Origin: Bradyrhizobium sp. 170 | GTDB taxonomy: Bacteria > Pseudomonadota > Alphaproteobacteria > Rhizobiales > Xanthobacteraceae | Reading direction: 5' to 3' | Length of the DNA: 64,000 nucleotides | Assembly (NCBI RefSeq): GCF_023101085.1 | Contig: NZ_CP064703.1 | Span: forward strand, 5,890,001-5,954,000 | Shown: piece after piece, positions 43,248 through 52,791 of the stretch | Numbering within the stretch: position 1 is the first letter of the stretch | Layout of the letters: every line of letters begins with the position of its first letter | The notes under the pieces: generated by a model | Databases searched by the model: none | What the model saw: the letters and a program-made list of their open reading frames with translations, nothing else | What the model was told of the DNA's origin: nothing | Program-made: the position numbers and the translations under genes

Positions 43248-43660
43248 CTGGGAGCTTACAGTCGTCGCCTCCGGACGGGTCGTCGATCGGGTCGTGGCCG
43301 CTTACCTACCGCCGACCGAGCCGCGGGGCGGGTCAGTCACGCTGACTTGCTATATCCGTTGGCCGGAGTGAAGCTGCCGACGCCGAGTCCGGTCTTCAGT
43401 CGCAGGCTCTAACCAGGTTGAGACATAGTGCATTTTGGATGCTGTTTCTCAGGCGCGTCAGGTCGTGTATAATCTAGTTGCCCTTGAAACGGGACAGCCG
43501 AAATCGCCGTCCGGGGCGAACGAGCAGTACTGATGCCATCGGCAGGCACGCTCTCTTAACAGACCGACGCTTTTTTGCGGTTCGCACGACCATTCACATT
43601 CCTTGAAATGCACGCGCCGCTTCTGCGGCGGCTCGTTGCTGTAACCTCAGGAGAAAAGCG

Positions 43661-44068
43661 ATGAATAAGATCGATCGAAGGTCAGCATTGGGAATCGGGT
43701 TGGCAGCGGCTTCGGCGGCCATGATAAAGCCAGCCGCCGCTCAAACCACGGGCTACAAGGATACGACGCCGTGGCCAGGTGTCGTGGTGCGCGCTTACGA
43801 TGCCGAGACACCATCCATCATCCCCGGTTTCAAGACTGTCTCAATGCGCGATGTTATTATGCAGCCGGGATCGAAGACTATGGGTCCCCCGATGATGAAT
43901 GCCATGATCTGCCATATCCCCGAGGGCGAGCTTCGGCTCGAGCAGGAGGGAAAGACCTTTACGGCCAAGAAGAACTTTGTCTGGACCTGCAACAAGGACA
44001 CAAAAGAGCAGGCGTTCAATGATGGGAACGTGGTCGCAATTATGAGGATCACGGACCTGAAGGCTTAA
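43661..44068 (+). CDS. Exported cupin-like hypothetical protein (Tat signal)
   Basis: 135 residues. DRRSALGIGLAAASAAMIKPAAAQ is a twin-arginine-type signal peptide cleaved near residue 28. The mature part (MRDVIMQPGSKTMGPPMMNAMICHIPEGEL, then FVWTCNKDTKEQAFNDGNVVAIMRI, each read in parts) looks like a small single-domain cupin barrel. The start ATG at 43661 follows AGGAGAAAAGCG. It probably binds a ligand or metal in the periplasm, but the substrate is unknown. It stands as a single gene. Confidence 0.75.
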   Translation: MNKIDRRSALGIGLAAASAAMIKPAAAQTTGYKDTTPWPGVVVRAYDAETPSIIPGFKTVSMRDVIMQPGSKTMGPPMMNAMICHIPEGELRLEQEGKTFTAKKNFVWTCNKDTKEQAFNDGNVVAIMRITDLKA

Positions 44069-44199
44069 GGCTCGTTTCTTCGCAGGTGCGGATGGCGCAC
44101 TCGACGAGGCGCCAGCCGCGCGGCAACCATCGGCGCTCGACATTCCGCGGAACACACGGGCTGCTCTGAAGGATGAACGCGGCGCCGAAAGTCTTGTTT

Positions 44200-44309
44200 G
44201 GGTCAAACGCGTCATTTCGACCGTGCGGCGACCACTTCCGATCTAGCCCGATAAGCAGACATTTTCAGTGTCCCGTCGGCATGTCTCAAAGGTGCCAATA
44301 TGCGACATC
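44200..44309. repeat. Dispersed repeat family 1, copy C
   Basis: GGGTCAAACGCGTCATTTCG, then ACCACTTCCGATCTAGCCC, GCAGACATTTTCAGTG and GCATGTCTCAAAGGTGCCAA. Nearly identical to copies F and H. It fills much of the gap 44069-44370 ahead of the adenylate cyclase. Confidence 0.85.
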
Positions 44310-44370
44310 AGCCTTAGTGGGCATCCCATCTGATCTGTCGTATAATCGCATCTAGGTTGGATCGTGGGCC

Positions 44371-46143
44371 ATGGTGCAGGAGCGGCCAGTCCGGGTCGAG
44401 CGGAGGTTGTCGGCGATATTGGCCGCAGACGTAGCTGGCTACTCGCGGTTGATGCACAATGACGAAGAGGCGACCCATGCCAAACTGGCCGCGCTCCTAA
44501 CCGACGCCGTCGCCCCGGCAATTGCCGAACACGGCGGCCGTGTCGTGAAGAACACCGGCGACGGGTTCTTGGCGGAGTTTCCGAGCGCGGTCGAAGCCAT
44601 CCGAGCTGCGGTGCAGTTCCAGGCGCGTGTTAGCGAGCTTACAACCGGTGATGTGGAAGAGAGACGCATTGTATTCCGCGTGGGCGTCAATATCGGTGAC
44701 GTAATCGTTGAACCCCACGACATCTTCGGCGACGGAGTTAACATTGCTGCGCGGCTTGAAAGCATCGCAGAACCGGGTGGCATCTGCATCTCGTCTGCTG
44801 CCTACGATCAAGTCCGAGGCAAGGTCGGCGTTGAGTTCGCCGATCTGGGTGAGCAGAACCTCAAGAACATCGACGACCCGGTGCGGGCCTATGCCGTTGA
44901 CCTGAACGCGAAAGCCGACCGAGCTGCTTCGCTGCCATCATCAACTCCCCGGTTGTCCATCGTTGTTTTGCCGTTCGCAAACATCGGAGGCAATCCTGAG
45001 CAAGACTACTTCGTCGATGGCGTGACCGAGAGCCTGACCACCGACTTGTCGCGGATCAATGGCGCGTTCGTGATTGCGCGCAACACCGCGTTCACCTTCA
45101 AAGGTAAGGCGGTCAACGTAGTGAGGCTCGGACGTGAGTTGAACGTCCGCTACGTGCTCGAAGGATCGGTGCAACGTGGTGGCAACCTCCTTCGGGTCAA
45201 CGTGCAACTGGTCGATGCCGAAACCGGCAACCACCTCTGGGCGGAGCGTTTTGACAAGCCCGTTGCCGACCTCTTTGACATGCAGGACGAAATCGTATCG
45301 AGGCTCGCCAACTCATTAGATGCCGAACTCGTTGCCGCCGAGGCACGGCGAGCGGAGCGTTCACCGCATCCAAACGCGATGGACTTGGTGTTCCGAGGTA
45401 GGGCTTGGTTTAACAAGGGGCTGACCCCCGATTACATGGTACAAGCGCGCGGCTTTTTCGAGCAGGCCATGGCGCTCGATCCAGGAAATGTCGAGGTCAT
45501 GGTCGGTTTGGCGCGGGTCGATGCCGTACTCGGAGGTGCCCTTATGACCGACGATTATTCAGCGCGGTTCACCTCGGCCGAGGCGACTTTAACCAAAGCG
45601 CTATCGCTCGCGCCGAACCACGCTTTTGCACACGTGTATCTGGGCTTCGTGCAAATATTTACGAAACGCGTGGCTCAAGGCATCGCTCAATGCGAGCGGG
45701 CGCTGGCGCTGGATCGCAATTTGGCCGGCGCTCACGCTCTCATCGGCTTCGCCAAGTTTTTACTTGGTCGAGGCGCAGAGACCGAATCTCACATCAACGA
45801 GGCATTCCGCCTTTCTCCTCGCGACACCCTTGCCGATCGATGGATGGCATGGGTCGGCCTCGCCAAGGCGCAGCTCGGTGCCGATGCCGAAGCAGTCGTC
45901 TGGCTGCGCCGGGGCCTTCGAAATTATTCCGCCGCGCATTTCCTTCTCGCGGCTGTGCTGGTGCGGCTCGGGGAGCTGGACGAAGCGCGGGCCGCGGTGC
46001 AAGCGGGACTTGCGCTCGATCCAAGCTTCACCATTCGTCGCTTTAGTGATGCCACATATGCACGGAGCGACAATCCGACCTTCCTTGCCTGGAGCGACCA
46101 CGCCATTGAGAGCATGCGGTTGGCCGGGGTGCCTGAGGGCTGA
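44371..46143 (+). CDS. Class III adenylate/guanylate cyclase with TolB-like and TPR regions
   Basis: 590 residues making a cyclic nucleotide second messenger. The catalytic domain (about 8-175) shows RRLSAILAADVAGYSRLM with the metal-binding Asp, GRVVKNTGDGFLAEF (the second metal Asp) and NIAARLESIAEPGGI. A TolB-like region follows (LSIVVLPFANIGGNPEQDYF...LTTDLSRI), then TPR-like helices to the C-terminus. This layout is very common in Bradyrhizobium. Start ATG 44371. A frameshifted paralogue lies just downstream in the opposite orientation, and repeat copies flank the gene on both sides. Confidence 0.92.
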   Translation: MVQERPVRVERRLSAILAADVAGYSRLMHNDEEATHAKLAALLTDAVAPAIAEHGGRVVKNTGDGFLAEFPSAVEAIRAAVQFQARVSELTTGDVEERRIVFRVGVNIGDVIVEPHDIFGDGVNIAARLESIAEPGGICISSAAYDQVRGKVGVEFADLGEQNLKNIDDPVRAYAVDLNAKADRAASLPSSTPRLSIVVLPFANIGGNPEQDYFVDGVTESLTTDLSRINGAFVIARNTAFTFKGKAVNVVRLGRELNVRYVLEGSVQRGGNLLRVNVQLVDAETGNHLWAERFDKPVADLFDMQDEIVSRLANSLDAELVAAEARRAERSPHPNAMDLVFRGRAWFNKGLTPDYMVQARGFFEQAMALDPGNVEVMVGLARVDAVLGGALMTDDYSARFTSAEATLTKALSLAPNHAFAHVYLGFVQIFTKRVAQGIAQCERALALDRNLAGAHALIGFAKFLLGRGAETESHINEAFRLSPRDTLADRWMAWVGLAKAQLGADAEAVVWLRRGLRNYSAAHFLLAAVLVRLGELDEARAAVQAGLALDPSFTIRRFSDATYARSDNPTFLAWSDHAIESMRLAGVPEG

Positions 46144-46262
46144 TGTCTGAGTTGGGTCAAAAGTGTCGCTTTGGCGGTCTGGCGATCACTTCCGAGCTGG
46201 CGCTATAAGCGTACCATTTCGGAGCTTATTCGCATGTCGTAAAGGGGCCAACAACGGAAGTC
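46144..46262. repeat. Dispersed repeat family 1, copy D (divergent)
   Basis: GGGTCAAAAGTGTCGCTTTGG, then ATCACTTCCGAGCTGG, and GCATGTCGTAAAGGGGCCAACAACGGAAG. Recognisable but more divergent than the other copies, and the same subtype as the partial copy near 41726-41756. Confidence 0.7.
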
Positions 46263-46312
46263 GCGCTTATGCGATCATCTCGTCCCAACGGGAGAGCATC
46301 TTTCTGCGATGG

Positions 46313-48083
46313 TCATTCGGGCAGCCCGGCTTGCCGCAATCCTTCCTCGTATCGCGAGAGGTCTTCGGCACGCCGAATAGGGGGGAGCACGTCTTTGAGA
46401 TTGGAAATACGTAGCGCGGGATTGAGTTGCCGCAGCCGAGCCATTGCCGTGTGTGCTTGCTCCGGCCGTCCGGCCATTGCATTGCTAACGGCGGCGATGC
46501 GTAAACCAGGTTGATAGTCCGGACTGTCCTGCAATGCCATTGCCGCCCATGACACAGCTTCGTCATAGCGGCCCAGGAAGAAATGTGCATACGCGGTCCC
46601 GCCTCGCATTCTTGTTACCCACGGATCGAGTGGGCTCAGGCGCATGGCACGCGCGAAGCGCTCGATCGCGGCTTCCGGCTCGCCGAGCCAGTTTTTTACC
46701 CAGCCGCCCCAAGCCCATGCCTCGGCCAAATTGGAATTGAGCACAAGCGCGCGATCGATCAAGGCGGCGCCTGCCTCGAGATCGCGAACAACATACACAA
46801 AAGCATGCCCGCTGGTGGCGAGCGCGATCGCGTCATCCTTGCCCAACTCAACCGCCCGTTGGACGAGCCTCTTCACTTCGGCAGTCTCGTTCGCTTCGTC
46901 TGAAATCCAGCCATTGATCTTGGCCCCGACGTAGCAATGGGTGGCATGACCATAGGCGGACGCAAAATCCGGGTCGAGATCGATTGCGCGGTAGAACAGG
47001 CGCAATGCCTCGTCGTTCGCTTGCCGACCAGCAAACTGATAAAGCCTGGCCAAACCGCGCAAATAGAGGGCATAGGCGTCGAGACTTTCGGTCGGCTTAC
47101 GCTTGGCACGCTCGATCTCGGCTTTTTCCACCGCTGGCGCGATCGCCCCGACAACGCTCTCAGTCACCTGGTCCTGCAGATCGAAGACGTCGCTGAGCCC
47201 ACCATCAAACCGTTCTGCCCAAAGATGTATCGACAAGCTGTCCTGTGATGCGGACTCGATTTGCCGCTTTGCGAACGCTACCTTCCAACACGTAGCGCAC
47301 CCCGAGCTCGCGTCCGACCTGCTTCACGTCGACGGCGCGCCCCTTGTAGGTGAAGCTCGAGTTGCGGGCGATGACGAACAGCGCCTTGAAATGAGACAGC
47401 GCCGTGATGATGTCATCGACCATTCCGTCCGCGAAATATTCCTGCTCCGGATCGGAGCTCAGGTTGGTGAATGGCAGAACAGCAATGGAGGGTTTATCGG
47501 GCAGCGCAAGGGCGTCATCAACACGCAGGCGGGTCGGCACGGCTGGCACGGCGCGACCGTATGGGACGCGCCAGACCCGCATCGGTTCGGCGATATTCTT
47601 CAAGGATTGCGAACCCAAATCCTCAAACGTTACATCTACCTTGCCACGAATTTGCCGACGAGCGTCGTCCGAGATGCTGATGCCGCCCGGCTCTGCAATC
47701 CCTTCGAGACGCACTGCAATATTGACCCCGTCACCAAAGATATCGTTTTCTTCGATAATGATATCACCGACGTGAATGCCGATGCGGAGTTCGATCTGCT
47801 TGTCCTGCGGCACGTCGATATTTTGTTCGGCCATGCCGCGTTGAATTTCGTCGGCACATCGGACCGCGTCGACCACGCTGGCGAACTCAGCGATAGCGCC
47901 GTCCCCGGTATTCTTGACGACACGACCGTGATGCTCAGCGATTTTGGGATCGAAAAGCGTCCTTCTAAGCGCTTTCAGTCGCGCCAGCGTGCCTTCTTCG
48001 TCTATCCCTATTAAGCGGCAAGAGCCTGCGACATCCGCCGCCAGAATAGCTGCTAGTCGTCGCTCTAGGTGCTCGCTGCTCAA
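46313..48083 (-). pseudogene. Class III adenylate cyclase with TPRs, disrupted by a small deletion
   Basis: From a TTG near 48083 the protein reads LERRLAAILAADVAGSCRLI, then GRVVKNTGDGAIAEF and SIAVLPFTNLSSDPEQEYFADG, up to RITGQLVDTS. There the frame breaks at about 47205-47236. The other frame resumes with IHLWAERFDGGLSDVFDLQDQV and TPRs to a stop at 46313. The missing piece corresponds to a few codons between DTS and HIWAERF, so this is a short out-of-frame deletion. It is paralogous to the intact cyclase at 44371-46143. Sequencing error cannot be excluded from this window alone. Confidence 0.82.
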
Positions 48084-48165
48084 GATGGTCCCCCGTACTG
48101 GGGAAATCGAATGGTTATATAGCACGATTGTGGGTCGATGTCCGGCTACGCCCAAGGTCCGAAAT

Positions 48166-48274
48166 GGGTCAATCGCGTCATTTTCGTCGTCGGCCACTAC
48201 TTCCGGTCTTCTCCTGGAAACGGACATCGTCAGGGCCGGTCGCCATGTCTCAAAGGTGCCAATAGGCGACATGC
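48166..48274. repeat. Dispersed repeat family 1, copy E
   Basis: GGGTCAATCGCGTCATTTTC, then CTACTTCCGGTCTTC, GAAACGGACATCGTCAGG and GCCATGTCTCAAAGGTGCCAA. It lies in the 330-bp gap between the broken cyclase and the SEL1 gene, which contains nothing else recognised. Confidence 0.8.
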
Positions 48275-48413
48275 TTGCAAAGGCACGGATCCGGGCTAAT
48301 GCGCAATGGTCGTTCGTTTGTGTCCGCAAGAGGCCGTCGGCGGTGAACCTTTCGCGGGCGGCCCGCGACAAACAAGCCGCCATCGTCGCGACGGCGGCCA
48401 ATTGAGGTTTCCC

Positions 48414-49118
48414 ATGCCGATCGTCCGAATCCTCCTGGTCCTTCTCGCGCTCGCTTCGCCGCTGTCGATGGCGGGAGGCGCTGTTGCGGGGCCGTTTGAG
48501 GATGCGCAGGCGGCGCATAGCAGACGCGACTACGCAACCGCGCTACGGCTCTGGCGTCCGCTGGCCGACCAAGGCAATGCCGAGGCGCAGTACGCACTCG
48601 GGTTCATGTACGACGGCGGCCAAGGTGTGCCGAAAAATTACGCTAGGGCTGCAAAGTGGTGGCGCCTCGCAGCCGATCAAGGCCATACCTTCGCCCAGTA
48701 CAACCTGGGGACCTTGTACGACAACGGCAATGGGGTGCCTCAGAACAAAGCTGAAGCATTGAAGTGGTATCACCTTGCCGCCGAGCGCGGTAACGATGGT
48801 GCGCAGTTCAACGTCGGGGTCCTGCATTTCGCGGGCGTGGCCGTGTCCGAGAACCGGATCGAGGCTGCGAAGTGGTTTCGCCGCGCTGCAGACCAAGGTC
48901 ATATTGGAGCGCAGGTATATCTTGGCCTCTGTTACGCTACGGGACTAGGCGTGCCGCAAGACAATATTCAAGCATACATGTGGCTCAGTTTGGCGGCTGC
49001 GCGAAGTGACCAAGATGCGATCAGCAATCGAAATCGCGTCGCGCAGCAGATGACCCCGGCACAGATCGCCGAAGCGCAGAAGCTGGCGGTTGAGTGGAAG
49101 TCGAAACCGGAACGGTAG
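48414..49118 (+). CDS. Exported SEL1-like repeat (tetratricopeptide-like) protein
   Basis: 234 residues from ATG 48414, which opens a signal peptide (PIVRILLVLLALASPLSM... ending VAG). The longer upstream frame lacks this and overlaps a repeat copy. At least four SEL1 repeats follow, each of the form NAEAQYALGFMYDGGQGVPKN with (A/Y)xxAAKWWRLAADQG. A C-terminal PAQIAEAQKLAVEW segment ends the protein. SEL1 proteins act as periplasmic scaffolds. The partner is unknown. Confidence 0.88.
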   Translation: MPIVRILLVLLALASPLSMAGGAVAGPFEDAQAAHSRRDYATALRLWRPLADQGNAEAQYALGFMYDGGQGVPKNYARAAKWWRLAADQGHTFAQYNLGTLYDNGNGVPQNKAEALKWYHLAAERGNDGAQFNVGVLHFAGVAVSENRIEAAKWFRRAADQGHIGAQVYLGLCYATGLGVPQDNIQAYMWLSLAAARSDQDAISNRNRVAQQMTPAQIAEAQKLAVEWKSKPER

Positions 49119-49141
49119 TATTCCCGTGCGTCGCGGAAGCA

Positions 49142-49260
49142 ATGTCTGCTGTGGGTCATTCGCGTCATTTCCGTGCGGCGACCACTTCCGATCTAGCCCG
49201 ATAAGCAGACATTTTCAGTGTCCGTCGGCATGTCTCAAAGGTGCCATGCGCGGAAGTGCA
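49142..49260. repeat. Dispersed repeat family 1, copy F
   Basis: GGGTCATTCGCGTCATTTCC, then ACCACTTCCGATCTAGCCC, GCAGACATTTTCAGTG and GGCATGTCTCAAAGGTGCCA. Near-identical to copies C and H over about 100 bp. It lies between the SEL1 gene and the proline-rich gene, in a gap with no other gene. Confidence 0.85.
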
Positions 49261-49412
49261 TCACTCGGTAATCGGTCGTTAGGTCGAATGCCGACCGTCA
49301 TTCCGGCGAGCAGCGCAAACGCGGACACCTGAAGAAACGCCGTTACCAAGTTTTCCCGCACGGAACATATGGCGAGATTCCAGCGTTCGTCTGCATTACT
49401 GGAGACACTGTC

Positions 49413-49907
49413 ATGGCATCCAACGCAGGCATTTTCCTCGCAGGAGTGGGAACCACTTTCATCATCCTCGGCGGAGGCTTTGTCGGCGGGCTCATGATGG
49501 CCACATCAGCCTTGAAGGAGCCGACCGAATATCCAAATCGCGCTTCCGCGGAACCGCCACCGCCAGCCCGAGTCATCCTGCCCTCCACGGCAGACGCAGC
49601 GCAGCCGCCGCGGCCATCGCAACAGATTGCCACTGCGCCAGAACCGCCACTGCCGCCGCCGCCACAGCCGGTGAAAGGAGCCCAGGCGCCAGTCGAAAGG
49701 CAAGTCGAAAAGGTCGACACCAGGAAGGCTGAAGCGGAACAACGGGAGCGTCGCAAGCGGTACGCAGAACGCAAAGCAAAGCGGCAGGCAGAAAGAATTA
49801 AACGCCAGCAACCGATAGAGCAAGGTGAACATCAGGAAGCGCCCATCATGGCATTTGGTGGCGATGAGCCCCGGCGAAGCGGTGGCTTCGGCTTCTTCGG
49901 CAACTAA
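49413..49907 (+). CDS. Hypothetical membrane-anchored proline-rich protein
   Basis: 164 residues. One hydrophobic helix near the N-terminus (about 7-31, IFLAGVGTTFIILGGGFVGGLMM, in parts) is followed by a Pro/Ala-rich stretch (about 45-90), a charged Arg/Lys/Glu-rich coiled segment (100-140) and a Gly/Phe-rich end (GGFGFFGN). No family recognised. The architecture suits a small inner-membrane protein with an extended periplasmic or cytoplasmic tail. Confidence 0.6.
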   Translation: MASNAGIFLAGVGTTFIILGGGFVGGLMMATSALKEPTEYPNRASAEPPPPARVILPSTADAAQPPRPSQQIATAPEPPLPPPPQPVKGAQAPVERQVEKVDTRKAEAEQRERRKRYAERKAKRQAERIKRQQPIEQGEHQEAPIMAFGGDEPRRSGGFGFFGN

Positions 49908-50128
49908 GAGGATTGCTGAAAGCGGCAGGCTACCGCTGACTTATCGCTGGAGCCGACTGTGATGTACGTCCGTGGCACGAAGCCAAGGCGCTGGGCCGTG
50001 GCTTAGTGCCAAAGCGCAGATATCGACGGCCTTTCAAATCTTCTCACCTGCAGTGCTGTGCGAACAGGCGTCTGGGAACGATTCTCGGTTCCAGGCGTCG
50101 ATCTCCCGCGTTGCCGTGGAGAACTCAG

Positions 50129-50356
50129 ATGATCGGCGAAGATATCGATGGCCCAAACAAGCTCGACCAGGCCAAGGAGGCCGTTCAGGCGGCCACCCAG
50201 ACGGTCAAGGAAACCACTCAGTCCGTCGCCGACGCCGTCGAAGCAGGCCGGCACCCAGGTGCGCCTTTCGACCGCTTGGCGCGTTGGACTCAAGAAGCGC
50301 CCCTACACGCAGTCACTATAGCGTTCTTGATCGGTGTTCTGGTCGGGCGCAGATAA
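50129..50356 (+). CDS. Small membrane-anchored protein resembling the YqjD/ElaB (DUF883) family
   Basis: 75 residues from ATG 50129, following CCGTGGAGAACTCAG. An amphipathic helix (KLDQAKEAVQAATQTVKETTQSVADAVEAG, in parts) leads to PLHAVTIAFLIGVLVGRR, a single C-terminal membrane anchor ending in two arginines. This layout matches the DUF883/YqjD type of small ribosome-associated membrane proteins, though the match is by pattern only. Confidence 0.6.
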   Translation: MIGEDIDGPNKLDQAKEAVQAATQTVKETTQSVADAVEAGRHPGAPFDRLARWTQEAPLHAVTIAFLIGVLVGRR

Positions 50357-50702
50357 CTAGCCAATGCATTCAAACGGTCTGCCCGGGGGGGGGCGGATTT
50401 CCCCGCAGGGGACGATCCTCACTCACACGCTTGCACGACCGGCCGGTACGCTCGCGCCATCCGCTGCGCTGAGAAGAGCTCTTCGAAACGTTGGCGCATG
50501 TTCTTCTGTCCAATCGCGCGAGACGATGAACCCGGTGAGCTGCCTAATTCATACGGCAACTCGCGAGCGAAGGCTCACCTACTAATGGATTGCATCGCCA
50601 AGACCAGTGTCGCTGAAAGCAGCGACGAAAGGGCGAGCAACGTCCAATCCGGTCTCGCGCTTCCTGCTGCTATCTGTCCGAGCAGTAATTCTATCCGCTT
50701 TA
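50357..50702. other. Intergenic stretch with a run of nine G
   Basis: No recognisable gene. A G9 tract occurs at 50385-50393 within CCC-G9-CGG. It may be a slippage-prone homopolymer or a sequencing artefact. Nothing else stands out. Confidence 0.35.
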
Positions 50703-50906
50703 TCATTCGTCCTCAGGAAGCCGGTCAAGATAGGCGAGTCCAGAACACGTAAGTTCTTCAGTCTCGCTTTGGCTGGCTTCCAACCTCCCTTGCAAATGGC
50801 GCTCCAGTAGGCATCGTCGACCGTCCGCAACATCGACGTCGCGATGCGTCGCCAAATAAACGGTCCAAGCCGTGTCGACCGCCTTTCGAAGAACTTCATC
50901 GACCAT
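50703..50906 (-). CDS. Small hypothetical protein
   Basis: 67 residues beginning MVDEVLRKAVDTAWTVYLATHRDVDVADGRRCLLERHL (in parts) and ending GLAYLDRLPEDE. The composition (helical, charged, no low-complexity) and the GGAGG just before the ATG suggest a real gene, though the Shine-Dalgarno spacing is unusually short. I recall similar short proteins in Bradyrhizobium but can assign no function. The surrounding 50907-51503 has no other recognised gene. Confidence 0.45.
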   Translation of the reverse strand: MVDEVLRKAVDTAWTVYLATHRDVDVADGRRCLLERHLQGRLEASQSETEELTCSGLAYLDRLPEDE

Positions 50907-51287
50907 CCTCCAACTCCAACAAGTGTGACCACCGGGAACCCTCGGCGTGTTGCGGCTTCGCCGCGTGCATCTTGGCCCACTGACGTGCCGTGCAGCGAAT
51001 CCAGTCGGAAAGCCGGATGCCGGAAGTCGGCACGTCCGATTTGACAGCAACTCACGTTGTCTTCGGAAGTTTCCCGTTTTTACCCGAGCGTCCGAGGTTC
51101 AATGGCAATAGATACCGCACGTTGGAACATGTCGGGGCGTCGCTCGGCGACTCGGGATCGACTGAAACAAACGTTCAGGGCAGCCCGCAGAACGTAGAGA
51201 ACTTGCCCGTCGAGCGGCGCGGGAAATCCTCTCTCGGCCTGCTCATTCTCGCCGTCGAATTCGGGATCGCGGTGGCACGGCTTCGAT

Positions 51288-51311
51288 CAAGATGAACAAG
51301 CGTTCATCTTG
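51288..51311. promoter_or_regulatory. 24-bp perfect inverted repeat upstream of treT
   Basis: CAAGATGAAC (51288-51297) and GTTCATCTTG (51302-51311) pair perfectly around a 4-base loop AAGC. It lies about 190 bp before the trehalose synthase start, in a gene-poor stretch. It could be an operator or a terminator stem; no T-tract follows. Confidence 0.45.
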
Positions 51312-51503
51312 TTCAAATTCTCGGCCGTCCAGCCGGAGCAACTTCTTGGCGCTTTCGGACTTATTGCCAATGGGAAAAAGTGGAAGAAGCGTCCGGGAGA
51401 GGGGCGCTGATCAACTTGACTGTGCCGTTGCAAGTTTGCGGAACTTGTAAAGGCTGACGTTGGCCGCATTGCCGCAGTGCGACAACCATGAGGCACCCCT
51501 TCA

Positions 51504-52745
51504 ATGTCTATGCTTAGCTCCGCCGTTCAACGATCCACCCTCGGGCTTCATACGCTTGAACAGTACGAGCCGCTGATTGGCGCTGCGACACTCGAACGCA
51601 TAGCGCTGAAAGCCGATCGGGTTCGCACGATGCGCGTCGCCCATATCAGTTCGACGTTCTATGGCGGAGGCGTCACCGAACTACTCACGCCGCTGACCCT
51701 AATGATGAACGCGACGGGAATCGAAACCGACTGGCATTTGATTCAGGGAACGCCGGGATTCTTTGGCTGCACGAAGAAGTTTCACAACACGCTGCAAGGC
51801 GAGAGCGTGGATTTTTCCGACGCTGAAAAGACGATCTACGAACAGGTCGTATTCGAAAACGCCACGCGGCTTCATCTTGACGATTGCGACGCGATCATCG
51901 TGCACGATCCCCAGCCTCTGCCGCTGATCACACATTTTCCCGATCTGGAGATGCCTTGGCTCTGGCAATGCCATATTGATCTTTCTTCGCCATACGCTCC
52001 GGTATGGACGTATCTGCGCCAGTTCATCGAGCAATATAGCGCAGCTATCTTCTCGCTCCCCGAATACGGCCAGGATCTGCAGGTTGGCCAACACTTCGTC
52101 ACCCCGGCAATCGATCCGTTCTCTGCGAAGAACCGCGAACTGTCCGACCGGGAGATACGTGAATTCCTGCGCAACTACAAAATTCCAACCGATCGTCCAT
52201 TGGTGACGCAGATTTCCAGATTCGATCGATGGAAAGATCCGATGGGCGTGATTGAGGCCTTCCGAAAAGCGAGAGAGCAGGTCGACTGTACGCTCGTGCT
52301 CCTCGGCAACAATGCCTCCGACGATCCGGAGGGCGGGGTAATACTTGAGCAGATCAAGGGCGCTGCCGACGACGGCATGATTATTCTTGCAGCCGATGAT
52401 CCAACGCTCGTGAACGCGCTGCAGCGGGCGGCCGCGGTCGTCCTGCAGAAGTCGACCCGCGAAGGTTTTGGTCTCACGGTGACCGAGGCGATGTGGAAAG
52501 GCGCCGCCGTCATCGGCGGCGACGTGGGAGGCATCCGGCACCAGATCAAGGACGAATGGAACGGGTTTCTTGTGAATTCGCCCGATCAGGCGGCCGCGAG
52601 AATGGTCCAGCTCTTGAAGGATCCCGGGCTCCGAGAGCAGATCGGTTCGCGGGCCAAAGAAAGCGTGCGGCAGAACTTTCTGATGAGCCGGCTATTAGAG
52701 GATTGGCTCGACCTGCTGTCCAAATACGAACGGCCGGTGGTCTAA
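51504..52745 (+). CDS. treT: Trehalose synthase, TreT-type GT4 glycosyltransferase
   Basis: 413 residues. The family pattern is clear: RVAHISSTFYGGGVTELLTPL near the N-terminus (nucleotide-sugar loop), DWHLIQGTPGFFGCTKKFHNTLQG (in parts), and the GT-B C-terminal motif STREGFGLTVTEAMWKGAAVIGGDVGGIRHQI (in parts) with the donor-binding Glu. TreT makes trehalose from NDP-glucose and glucose. It is followed 46 bp later by another GT4 gene, giving a likely two-gene osmoprotection or stress operon. Confidence 0.88.
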   Translation: MSMLSSAVQRSTLGLHTLEQYEPLIGAATLERIALKADRVRTMRVAHISSTFYGGGVTELLTPLTLMMNATGIETDWHLIQGTPGFFGCTKKFHNTLQGESVDFSDAEKTIYEQVVFENATRLHLDDCDAIIVHDPQPLPLITHFPDLEMPWLWQCHIDLSSPYAPVWTYLRQFIEQYSAAIFSLPEYGQDLQVGQHFVTPAIDPFSAKNRELSDREIREFLRNYKIPTDRPLVTQISRFDRWKDPMGVIEAFRKAREQVDCTLVLLGNNASDDPEGGVILEQIKGAADDGMIILAADDPTLVNALQRAAAVVLQKSTREGFGLTVTEAMWKGAAVIGGDVGGIRHQIKDEWNGFLVNSPDQAAARMVQLLKDPGLREQIGSRAKESVRQNFLMSRLLEDWLDLLSKYERPVV

Positions 52746-52791
52746 CCGGTTTGGGTTCGAGAGCCCCGGATACCTCGATGGTGGAAAGCCG

